Below, piece after piece: positions 1 through 7,239 of a stretch of 20,335 nucleotides of DNA. Each line of letters opens with the position of its first letter. The first letter of the stretch is position 1. Position numbers and translations under genes: made by a program. The stretch comes from Oppiella nova (Eukaryota; Arthropoda; Arachnida; Sarcoptiformes; Oppiidae): NCBI GenBank assembly GCA_905397405.1, contig CAJPVJ010000804.1:1-20335 (forward strand). The letters run 5' to 3'. The notes under the pieces were generated by a model. The model ran no database searches, was not told the DNA's origin, and was given only the letters and a program-made list of their open reading frames with translations.

Positions 1-259
1 GTGAGAAATAGAGGAATAGACACAAACCAAGTGAACATTGCATTCAATATTAGCCCTCAAATCAGCTCTCATTCCCTGATTGCAAATTATTCGCGTTATA
101 AACATCTATCATATAAACTGTTCATGAGATTCTATGCATTTCAATACAGTTGTTATAATTATTCCCTTTTTTGTCACACAATTTCTATTTTAAGGTTTTC
201 TATTCCTATTCAAATGTTTCCCTTTTACTCAACACACTTACCATTGATACTGAATGAAA
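1..259 (-). repeat. Inverted repeat A, copy 1
   Basis: This stretch is the reverse complement of 3849-4128. I compared the two by eye: bases 1-120 are identical throughout, and the rest matches except for one block. There this copy has about 5 bases (near 133-138) where the other copy has about 26, a net difference of 21. The repeat begins at the window edge, so it may continue to the left. In this orientation it starts with GTGAGAA, which resembles a splice donor. The right end runs directly into repeat B with a 2-base overlap (AA at 258-259). The 96-residue open frame across it shows no coding character. Confidence 0.93.
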
Positions 260-386
260 CTGTTATTTTATTATTTGTTTGCAAAAATTGAACTGTAGAA
301 TTGTTTTGAAATTGGATTCAATGCAAATATATTAGAAATTAGAATTGACTGATAAATCATGAGTGTGTGTGAGAGAGAGAGAGAGA
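258..386 (-). repeat. Repeat B, inverted copy
   Basis: This is the reverse complement of the units at 1028-1158 and 1160-1288. It carries the same compound GA/GT microsatellite at one end and is identical to the 1160-1288 copy except for microsatellite length. It abuts repeat A copy 1 with a 2-base overlap. It contains a POU-type octamer ATGCAAAT at 321-328. Confidence 0.93.
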
Positions 387-582
387 AAGATTGGTTTTAT
401 TACGAAATTTATATGTATTTATATGTAATTAATGTTTATTCTATATACTACAATATAATATACTATATACTATATTAAAACAAATGCAAATTCCCAAAAT
501 GATCAGAGCTCTGTTATTAATAAGCAATTTTTATCAATAAGAAAAACAAAATTAGTTTACTTTATATTTGTTTATCTAAGAA
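387..582. other. AT-rich spacer with splice-acceptor-like end
   Basis: This is very AT-rich, simple sequence (repeated TATATACTA-like runs around 430-480) with one octamer ATGCAAAT at 484-491. Its last 20 bases are T-rich and end in TCTAAG at 575-580, which resembles a 3' splice site just before the open frame at 583. No other feature was found. Confidence 0.4.
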
Positions 583-907
583 ATGAGTTATACTGTGCAA
601 GAATTGATTGAAATGTTCAAAAACAGTTTGAACAACAGATTCATTGAAACACCGGTAGACATTTCGCTTGATATTTACAGTGAATTTCTAAATCTAGAAT
701 ATTCTTTTATTAGACCTTTATCATCCCTAATAGAGTCAGAATCTTTTGTAAACTATGAAAATTCATATTCTGTATTAAAGATTTTAAACAATATTTAAAA
801 ATATACATCATAATTATTATTTAAATGAACATGAATTGGAAGAAAACAATGAAAATACTGAACAGTATATTGTTTTTGATTCAGTGATACAGTCTTTCTC
901 TTCACTT
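583..907 (+). pseudogene. Weak protein-like stretch broken by a frameshift
   Basis: An open frame of 71 codons starts with ATG at 583 (in-frame stop at 577) and ends at a TAA at 796-798. Its product is acidic and fairly balanced, with segments such as ETPVDISLDIYSEF and LEYSFIRPLSSL. After a one-base shift, the frame starting at about 788 continues in similar style (FKNIHHNYYLNEHELEEN, then NTEQYIVFDSVIQSF) to about 907 before turning into low-complexity sequence. This could be the remains of a gene, an exon with a sequencing error, or chance. No family is recognised. Frames of this length are common by chance at this base composition, so support rests only on the look of the peptide. A T-rich tract ending in AAG at 580 could be an acceptor site. 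Confidence 0.2.
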
Positions 908-1027
908 ATATTTTATTCTTATATTTGTAACGATTGTACTCAAAGTTCCGCCCTCTTTGACACACAACCCACCAATCATTTCATTAGTTATCCAAAAAAT
1001 ATCTACCGATCGATATCTCCATCCAAA

Positions 1028-1158
1028 TCTCTCTCTCTCTCTCTCTCACACACACTCATGATTTATCAGTCAATTCTAATTTCTAATATATTTGCATTGA
1101 ATCCAATTTCAAAACAATTCTACAGTTCAATTTTTGCGAACAAATAATAAAATAACAG
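1028..1158 (+). repeat. Repeat B, first tandem copy
   Basis: The unit begins with a (CT)n(CA)n compound microsatellite and ends in AATAACAG. It is followed at once by a second copy with a period of 128 bases outside the microsatellite. The single base difference that I see is G at 1138, where the other two copies have A. The octamer appears as ATTTGCAT at 1090-1097. The open frame read through it (from about 836) is not convincing as coding over this part. Confidence 0.92.
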
Positions 1159-1159
1159 A

Positions 1160-1288
1160 TCTCTCTCTCTCTCTCACACACACTCATGATTTATCAGTCA
1201 ATTCTAATTTCTAATATATTTGCATTGAATCCAATTTCAAAACAATTCTACAGTTCAATTTTTGCAAACAAATAATAAAATAACAGTT
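1160..1288 (+). repeat. Repeat B, second tandem copy
   Basis: This is the second member of the tandem pair. It is the copy that best matches the inverted unit at 258-386, and its match extends two bases further (TT at 1287-1288) than the first tandem copy can show. The octamer appears as ATTTGCAT at 1218-1225. Confidence 0.92.
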
Positions 1289-1790
1289 CAATGAATAACA
1301 AATATTTTAAAAATATTTTTCTTAAATTAAAATTTATTTTTATTTCAATTAAGAGATAATTCTTTGTCAAGTCGTGACTAGAATTTCGGTATATTTTAAG
1401 ATTTTACTTTATATTCCATAAAGAAATAATATTTAACTATTGTTAGAAATTATTACAAAAATACATTTACATATTGTAAAAGTAAATATTAAAGATTTTT
1501 TAATACATATTATGTGCATAAGAGAAACGCCTATTGCATCGTAAGCTTCCACAGAGGAAATAAAGCACTTATTTTGTTTTGCAATACACTTACACTGTAT
1601 TCACTTTTTATGTCTCAGTTCTAAACTTATAAAATTTTCTTTTTAGAGTTTTAGTGTATAGTGTATAAGAAATTGTGCTAGATATACTGCTTTTTGTTTG
1701 AGAAAATCATTAATTATTACTAATTAAAGTCTTTAGAATATTATTATAGCGTAAAATAAATGAAAGAAAAATGATGACAAAAATATGAAT
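1289..1790. other. AT-rich non-coding stretch
   Basis: Nothing recognisable was found here. The sequence is mostly A/T-rich, then shifts to higher GC after about 1790, toward the promoter candidate. Confidence 0.5.
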
Positions 1791-1850
1791 ACAATGGACT
1801 CGCAGTGAGCGGCGTATGGATGCTGTGGATGGAGTTGTGCGGCACAGGTT

Positions 1851-1917
1851 GGCATAGCATAGGGTATGTCATAGTGTATAGCATAGTGTATGGTGTGGTA
1901 TGTTATGGTGTGTTGTG
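1851..1917. repeat. Degenerate CATAGTGTAT-type tandem repeats
   Basis: This is a run of imperfect units related to CATAGTGTAT and TATGGTGTG. It gives a T/G-rich top strand just upstream of the promoter candidate. The unit length varies, so this is decayed simple sequence and not a clean minisatellite. The minus-strand open frame over 1733-1933 is a by-product of this repetition. Confidence 0.55.
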
Positions 1918-1964
1918 AGCAGAGTTGGAGCACTTAGTGATCATTCGATGGGGTCCTCCCTCCG

Positions 1965-1999
1965 GATAAATAGGGCGTTACAGTGCGTCCGCAGTTTCA
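1965..1999 (+). promoter_or_regulatory. Core promoter candidate: TATA-like box plus initiator-like site
   Basis: GATAAATA at 1965-1972 differs from TATAAATA by one base. It lies about 27-33 bases upstream of two initiator-like sites: GCAGTTTC with A at 1993, and TTCATCT with A at 1999. The spacing is right for an animal TATA promoter, with transcription starting at about 1993-1999 on the + strand. The surrounding 1795-2160 is clearly richer in GC than the rest of the window, which fits a promoter region. No downstream promoter element is seen near +28. A further canonical box, TATAAAAA at 2203-2210, could drive a shorter transcript starting near 2230-2240. Confidence 0.4.
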
Positions 2000-2042
2000 T
2001 CTCTCTATTCTTGTCTTGTGTTTTATACACTATATTAGTATT

Positions 2043-2078
2043 ATGAGGAACATTATGGTGCCGGTGCTTAGAGCCTAA
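2043..2078 (+). CDS. Upstream ORF in the putative leader
   Basis: ATG AGG AAC ATT ATG ... TAA encodes MRNIMVPVLRA, 11 residues, about 220 bases before the main start. If the leader is real, this uORF would be expected to reduce or condition translation of the main frame. It is short enough to arise by chance. Confidence 0.2.
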   Translation: MRNIMVPVLRA

Positions 2079-2299
2079 GGCTGAACAGAGATACAGCTCA
2101 TCCTCTCGATTCTCAGCAGGATTTCGAGGCTGAGGCTCGCGAATAAAGAAGCGGATAAAATATCTTTACAACTTTGAGTGACTCTCTCTATAAGTTTGTG
2201 TTTATAAAAAGCCAAAAGAGTTCAACAATTCTGTGGACACTTTCAAGTACTGCCAAAAGTGTTACCATAAGTTTGTCTGATCATTAAATTTTCATCGCG

Positions 2300-2335
2300 A
2301 TGTCATTCTTGGCACTCGACTCTTGCTCGTGGCAG
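2300..2335 (+). CDS. Start of a spliced protein-coding gene (first coding exon only)
   Basis: ATG at 2300 has G at -3, a favourable start context. It opens twelve codons, MSFLALDSCSWQ, which end exactly at a strong donor, CAG|GTATGC (GT at 2336), in phase 0. If the exon is not spliced, the frame continues through AT-rich sequence with a different look. This start was chosen because it lies just downstream of the promoter candidate and leader and before the donor. No continuation exon can be found in the following 18 kb, so the rest of the gene probably lies beyond the window. Twelve residues do not allow a family assignment, and I do not recognise the peptide. Such short first coding exons followed by a very long intron are typical of developmental regulators in animals, but that is only a hint. 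Confidence 0.33.
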
Positions 2336-2529
2336 GTATGCTACCACTCATACATTCATTTCAATTATTCATCCTAAATGTTATGTATAAACAATTCATT
2401 TACACTCTCCTTTGCATTCAATACTTTCGATTAATTGATTTCTACATGCAATATATGTTTCATCGTATAATAATGTCTCAATTAAGTCTCATTACATATT
2501 CACCAGAATCTAAAGCTAACAGAATTTGA

Positions 2530-3600
2530 CAAAAATTTCAAACTAATTTCAATTCTTGAATTGATTGTCAGTGTTTTGGTGAAAAGGTTTCCTTGTTGTC
2601 AAATACGATATAATCGAAAGTATTTTATTTATTTAAGTTTTTGTCAATGAAAGACAGTTACAAAAATATATTGTACGGATTGACAATAGATTTGTTGGCA
2701 ATCTGTGTTATAGTAAATGACCTAAAGGTAGATAATCCACAAACGGTTTGACTGAGAGTCTGAGAGAAACTTTTCATTTAAAAGGCGGCCCATATCTTGG
2801 CTGACGGCTATTTCCACAATACTATAGACCTATATATTTATATGCAGACACTCGTGTCGGACTCCCACAGCCCTAAGGGTCAGCATAAAGTTACAACAGT
2901 AGCTGCAAATACTGTTTATATTACATCTCATGCCATAGAGTAAGTGCTTCTTTACGTTCAATGAATCGCTACGCCTATCATTAGCCAAAGGGGCAAAGAT
3001 TTATGTTTGAAACTAAAACCTCCATCACTTCACTACCACTGCATCAGACTTTAACTGTTATGCTATCAATACAGTTATGCCATCATTGCTTACATTGAAT
3101 GTTGTGTAAAATGTGACAAATATCTCAATTCATTACTTATTTCCATTTTGTCACCAAAATCACCAAAAGTATTGTTCCAAACGTTCAAAGGATGAGGTTT
3201 TAGCCCTCAATATGTCAGCTTCACTGCAATGCATACCAACCTTACAATGGAGTGACTGTTTGTAAACTCTCTAGAGTTCAATCATGTGATGGAGAAAACC
3301 AATGCTTTTGTATTATATTTGTGTAAATTATGTCTAATTGCTATGATTGGTAAGTAAATCGTGCTTGTGAATTAATGTCCACTTATACTAGATATTTACT
3401 CTGCTGTACATTAAGTCATAACATTTAAATACTATGTCATTTGTAATGTATTATAGAGTAGAATATTCATGTAGAATATTTGTGTTATTTTATAATTCTG
3501 TTTGCATGAATATTGTGTAAAAATAATTGAATGGATAATAACCGTAACCTTTAAACAAGGGATTCGTATAATATATTGTGATAAAGGGAAAGGACTTGAA
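2530..3600. other. Non-coding stretch with a small GC-richer island
   Basis: No gene was found. About 2785-2895 is richer in GC than its flanks. The 78-codon open frame at 3502-3738 has no coding character. Confidence 0.45.
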
Positions 3601-3640
3601 TGTCATGTTATGGTGCAGTGGAGTGGATGTGTTAAGTGTA

Positions 3641-3668
3641 TGACAGCATCACATGACAGCTGCAGTAG
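3641..3668. promoter_or_regulatory. Candidate TALE-homeodomain / E-box site cluster
   Basis: TGACAGC occurs twice 13 bases apart (3641-3647 and 3654-3660), and the second overlaps an E-box CAGCTG at 3657-3662. TGACAG is the known core of Meis/Homothorax-type TALE homeodomain proteins, and CAGCTG is a bHLH site. The two copies also sit in a short direct repeat, ATGACAGC. It is a plausible binding cluster inside a possible intron, but short motifs like these also occur by chance. Confidence 0.2.
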
Positions 3669-3848
3669 TCATAAGTATGGGTCAGAATCTATCGGATTAT
3701 CTTTCTGTTTGTCACAAATACCTCACTCCTATATTTAGGTTCAGGCACTGATTATTGCCATTTTGTCAGTTTGTCTGCTCTCTTATGCTCTCTTATATGA
3801 GCTCTTTTTAAAGTCGGGGTATAATCCCACTCATGAGTCGTGTGAGGC

Positions 3849-4128
3849 TTTCATTCAGTATCAATGGTAAGTGTGTTGAGTAAAAGGGAAACATTTGAAT
3901 AGGAATAGAAAACCTTAAAATAGAAATTGTGTGACAAAAAAGGGAATAATTATAACAACTGTATTGAAATGCATAGTTGCATCAATGCATATTGAAATGC
4001 ATCATGAACAGTTTATATGATAGATGTTTATAACGCGAATAATTTGCAATCAGGGAATGAGAGCTGATTTGAGGGCTAATATTGAATGCAATGTTCACTT
4101 GGTTTGTGTCTATTCCTCTATTTCTCAC
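3849..4128 (+). repeat. Inverted repeat A, copy 2
   Basis: This is the partner of bases 1-259 in opposite orientation, 280 bases against 259. Its extra block lies around 3976-4002 and contains the second of two 13-base direct repeats (TATTGAAATGCAT at 3962-3974 and 3990-4002). Homology stops on the left at 3849. On the right it reaches 4128, where comparison ends only because the window does. Neither strand encodes a transposase-like protein, and I see no terminal inverted repeats within the unit or clear target-site duplications. Confidence 0.93.
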
Positions 4129-4282
4129 TTTGTTAGGGCAGTGTTGGAGGCAGTGATGCTGGCAATGGCACTGGTAGTATAGTTGTGGCAATTTTGTATT
4201 TCCCGTGGGCAACGACAGCAATATAGGTCTTCATATGTGTGTTTGACGTCTCAATATAAGTTGATCTATCATTTTGTCCCAT
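4129..4282 (-). CDS. Doubtful minus-strand exon or small ORF next to repeat A
   Basis: On the minus strand, directly before repeat A, all three frames are open for 40 or more codons in a GC-richer patch. One frame has ATG at 4282 and TAA at 4135-4133 (49 residues, with YIETSNTHMKTYIAVVAHGK, then a Pro/Leu-rich tail). Another, open from 4250, reads EDLYCCRCPREIQNCHNYTT followed by an Ala/Ser/Thr-rich run and meets a donor-like AAA|GTGAGA at 4129/4128. The Cys cluster followed by CHNYT faintly recalls the end of a small Cys-rich receptor ectodomain. That is a loose resemblance only, and I would not assign a family. If real, repeat A would begin exactly at the intron edge. Chance is the simpler explanation. 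Confidence 0.13.
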
Positions 4283-4567
4283 AGGCCACAATGGATATGA
4301 GCAGAAAATAAATGCAATTTGTCAGTCAGAATGCCTGTGCCCTACACTCACATACTTTCATACTTTTGCTCAATTCTCTCTACATATTATGTCACAAATT
4401 GGCGAATCAATTGCTGTGCTATCGCTTCATTTCCACAGTATTATACAGTTATGTAGACTCTGATGGAGTAAAAGTGCCATAAAGGCTCTATACTACTAAA
4501 TACTACATATACTACATACGACATCTCACATCTCACTGCTACTCTATATGCACTTATTGCACCATGC

Positions 4568-4568
<1 letters not shown>

Positions 4569-4605
<37 letters not shown>
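4569..4605. repeat. (AG)n microsatellite
   Basis: This is an uninterrupted run of about 18 AG units. Runs of GAGAG can bind GAGA-factor-type proteins in arthropods, but this one has no promoter beside it. Confidence 0.97.
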
Positions 4606-4609
<4 letters not shown>

Positions 4610-4619
4610 CATATTTGCC

Positions 4620-5060
4620 ACTACATCCTCCCCCGAGTATATTTGTTAGCATTTGTATTAATACAGAACAACGACATTGCCTCCAATATAATAGACTTAA
4701 CTGTCATTTCTAATGAAACACTATTTAATATAAATGTCTTCTTTTTCGTTGCAATCAAAATATTATAACTCTTTTTCATTTGTCATATCACTTGATCTAA
4801 AATTTTACTCAAATAGTGTATTATTTGTCTGTTAATTCCTGTGCATATCATTAGTATTATGTTTGGATTAATTAGAGCTCCAAATAATTGAATCAATTGT
4901 CCAAAAGTATTGTTCGTTTGCAGCCCAGGCTTAGTGCAGGAAAAGACATTTCAATCATAACAGCGAATATTCAATTGGATTAATCGTTGCGTTCAATGAA
5001 GTCCAGGTCTAGTCATCGAAAGCATTAATAGACTAAAAGGAGAACTGTTTGCTTATAAAA
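4620..5060. other. Non-coding stretch
   Basis: No gene was seen. A short segment at about 5000-5020, read on the minus strand, contains TGACTAGA, the seed region of the miR-279 family, but no hairpin partner could be found. Confidence 0.5.
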
Positions 5061-5099
5061 TTATGCCTCCGATGAGGGATAGCCTGTTTGGTATAGACA

Positions 5100-5190
5100 T
5101 TAGACATTCACGCTTTCGACGGCATATTCGCTCGACTCGGCGCTGCTCTGTTCAACTCGAGCCTCGACTCGACCGACTCTATTGTCTAGG
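5100..5190. promoter_or_regulatory. CG-rich island with repeated CTCGACTCG words
   Basis: An unusually CG-rich patch carries CTCGACTCG twice (about 5132 and 5164) plus ACTCGAGCC and GACCGACTC variants. It lies immediately upstream of a long (TC)n run. The combination of CG-rich words and a GAGA-type tract is what many arthropod regulatory elements look like. The 67-codon frame across it (5063-5266) becomes Leu-Ser repeats in the microsatellite and is not credible as a protein. Confidence 0.25.
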
Positions 5191-5191
5191 A

Positions 5192-5196
<5 letters not shown>

Positions 5197-5230
<34 letters not shown>
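5197..5230. repeat. (TC)n microsatellite
   Basis: This is about 17 uninterrupted TC units. Read on the minus strand, its right flank (GAGAGATGCA) matches the right flank of the (AG)n run at 4569-4605, so the two may share an origin. Confidence 0.97.
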
Positions 5231-5233
<3 letters not shown>

Positions 5234-5549
5234 ATTCAACATTTAGCCCCAAATTTCATGCCATAACTGTGTGTATAGTTTATGAGCTGACACTACAGTA
5301 TATTTTATCAAATTTGCATTTTGTTGTTCATTGTATATCATTGAATATGATATGGTTTATGGTTAGAGTGTGTGCACAAAATATCGAGGATTCTATGGTT
5401 TTGGTGTAGAGTATTGTCAATGAATTGAATGCTAATATGTTTTGTGATATCTTTATTATAAAAAGCAGTTTCCATACAAAAGCAGATATTTCTATAACAG
5501 AGTATTGTATATAACATATAATATACGCACACATTGTTAGCAATATTGA

Positions 5550-5960
5550 AGAGCTGAGACTGGTTTCATGTCTAACATTGTTCGGTCTCATTCAGCATCA
5601 GGTCTGAGCTGAGCCCCCGTTCCCCTCGTTATTGCATACATATTCAGTCGAGTTGTTCCACTCTCTCGGGAGTTTGTATTGAATTGTCGCTTATCTTGAA
5701 TGGTAGCACTGGTAGACTCCCGGTGTGTATGCACTGCACTCTCTTTTTAGGCAGAGCTTCGCACCTCTTTATAATGCCATACGAGAGCCAAACAAATGTG
5801 TTGGTTGTGGTTAATGAGACAGACGTTTAAAGCCCATAAAGCGGTGTATCAATGATTATACACGTCGTGTGATTGCATAAATAGAGGAAATGGTGGCCAC
5901 AATACATACACTCACGAACAACTACATTACACATCCACTCCATTCACTCCATTCATTTTG
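5550..5960. promoter_or_regulatory. Candidate cis-regulatory island
   Basis: About 400 bases are GC-richer than their flanks and dense in known site types: a perfect Runx word TGTGGTTA (5806-5813), a GATA-type CTTATC (about 5690-5695), an 11-base hyphenated palindrome ACACG-T-CGTGT (5860-5870), GCCCATAAA resembling a posterior Hox/Caudal site (about 5832-5840), and ATAAATAG at 5877-5884. The last matches the TATA-like word of the promoter candidate at 1966-1973. Site names come from established consensus sequences; function here is inference. Confidence 0.25.
5936..5953. repeat. Short tandem repeat, CACTCCATT x2
   Basis: Two exact 9-base units lie at the edge of the island ending near 5960. 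Confidence 0.7.
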
Positions 5961-7200
5961 CTATTAACTATGCGTTTCTTTATGCAAATTACTATATCTA
6001 AACATTTATCAATAGTTATCAATGCATTCAATGTATATTACAATTTGTCTCTAATTGAGGTCTCATTCGACTCATTAACAATCCATTTGTAATTACTGTC
6101 AGATAATTCATCTTTACTTAAATCAACGCTAAGGCGTGAAACAGAAATTGTTTTTTAAAACATTTTTCCAATTTTTAATTATTTTTTCAAATAAATTCTT
6201 TAAATAACTAATAGTTTTTTCCAAAAAATATTTAATAATTAGTTGACTCGTTGTCTCTGTGTTTCAAATGAATCGATAACTGCAAAGAGTGGCCACAAAA
6301 TGCAAATTGAATTTTGAATTCTTGTTTTAACACAAACACTGTAAGAGAGGGCTGTATTTGGAGGTGCTTTTGAAGTAAGTTTTCATTTATAAAGCATCAG
6401 ATAATTCATTAAAACTAATATGAATTCCTAATATTATTACAAGTTTTACACTTTACATAATTCCTATAGAAGCCTGTGTTGGGCTCAATATATTCAATCA
6501 TGCAATGCGTGAGCACCTTATGTCAGGGATTGCATAAACTGGAGATTCAACTAAATTTAAAACAATAGCTGAGAGAATGAAATTTATATCAATCATTGGC
6601 AACGACCTCCGAGTAAGAGGAATCGATTTCAATCAATCATTATTAGTGACATAAGGATATAACCTTATGTTTGAATCAATCGTCAATAAATATGATTAGA
6701 AACCCACCACAGCTTTGCACCCATGCACTTCTCTATACTATACCAACACAATGTATTCTTAATACTTATATAATGGACTATAGTTTTATTGTACTGTAAA
6801 CAACACAACTCCCATTATATCCACCATTTCTCAGATCACTAACAGAATCCAAATAATTTTCATGTATTACTAATATTTTGTGTTATTACTACAGTATTTG
6901 TTTGTGTTGCAAAACTTAATTCCCTTTCAAATTGAAGAAATTTGTCACAAAAATATGATTTCAATATATAACACATGAAGGAAAGGATGGCTTCCTTTTT
7001 GCACTACTTTTCCTAATTTGAATACTCGGCGAATAGAGCTGTTACTTATGAAAATGTATTATATATTATATAAAAATAAATATACTGTACATGAATTGTA
7101 TGGAAAAGTATTTCTATTTTATTTTTGCTTCCATTCTCTTTCTCTTATTTTTTCATTTTTAACTCTCATATCAAACAAAAATCGATATTTTCTGCTCCAC
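5960..7200. other. AT-rich non-coding stretch
   Basis: No gene was found. It contains two octamers ATGCAAAT (5982-5989 and 6300-6307) and a 13-base word TCAGATAATTCAT repeated about 300 bases apart (near 6101 and 6398). The open frame at 7018-7203 has no coding character. Confidence 0.5.
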
Positions 7201-7210
7201 TGAAAATACT

Positions 7211-7231
7211 TAGCCGCCGGCGGATTAGCTA
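7211..7231. repeat. GC palindrome in AT-rich surroundings
   Basis: CCGCCGGCGG at 7214-7223 is a perfect 10-base palindrome made only of G and C, flanked by TAGC (7211-7214) and GCTA (7228-7231) as an outer inverted pair. A dimeric protein site is possible. Confidence 0.8.
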
Positions 7232-7239
7232 TGAGTTGA

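Larger units (their letters stand above)
1993..2335 (+). other. Putative first exon (5' leader plus first 12 codons)
   Basis: This is the inferred transcribed region between the initiator-like site and the splice donor at 2336. The leader is about 300 bases and GC-richer than its surroundings. It has a short upstream ORF at 2043-2078 and an odd internal arrangement of two duplicated words: ATAAGTTTGT at 2190-2199 and 2267-2276, flanking GCCAAAAG at 2211-2218 and 2252-2259. Exon limits are inferred from sequence motifs only; there is no transcript evidence. Confidence 0.35.

Noticed and set aside
1-291. 96-codon open frame at the left edge
   Set aside because: It begins with GTG at the window edge, covers repeat A and B, and shows no protein character; the same frame is present in part on the minus strand at 3982-4221.
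836-1147. 103-codon open frame
   Set aside because: It starts with TTG. Its second half runs through the CT microsatellite (Leu-Ser repeats) and repeat B; only its first part is considered, as the broken stretch at 583-907.
3853-3868. Strong donor-like ATG|GTAAGT in repeat A copy 2
   Set aside because: There is no convincing exon before it, and its weak TATA/initiator-like neighbours are not at proper spacing.
4995-5020. Minus-strand TGACTAGA, the seed of the miR-279 family
   Set aside because: The mature sequence does not match beyond the seed, and there is no complementary arm upstream on that strand.
5182-5591. Three overlapping open frames on both strands
   Set aside because: These are low-complexity or Ile/Tyr/Asn-rich products expected from AT-rich DNA and the TC microsatellite; no frame stands out.
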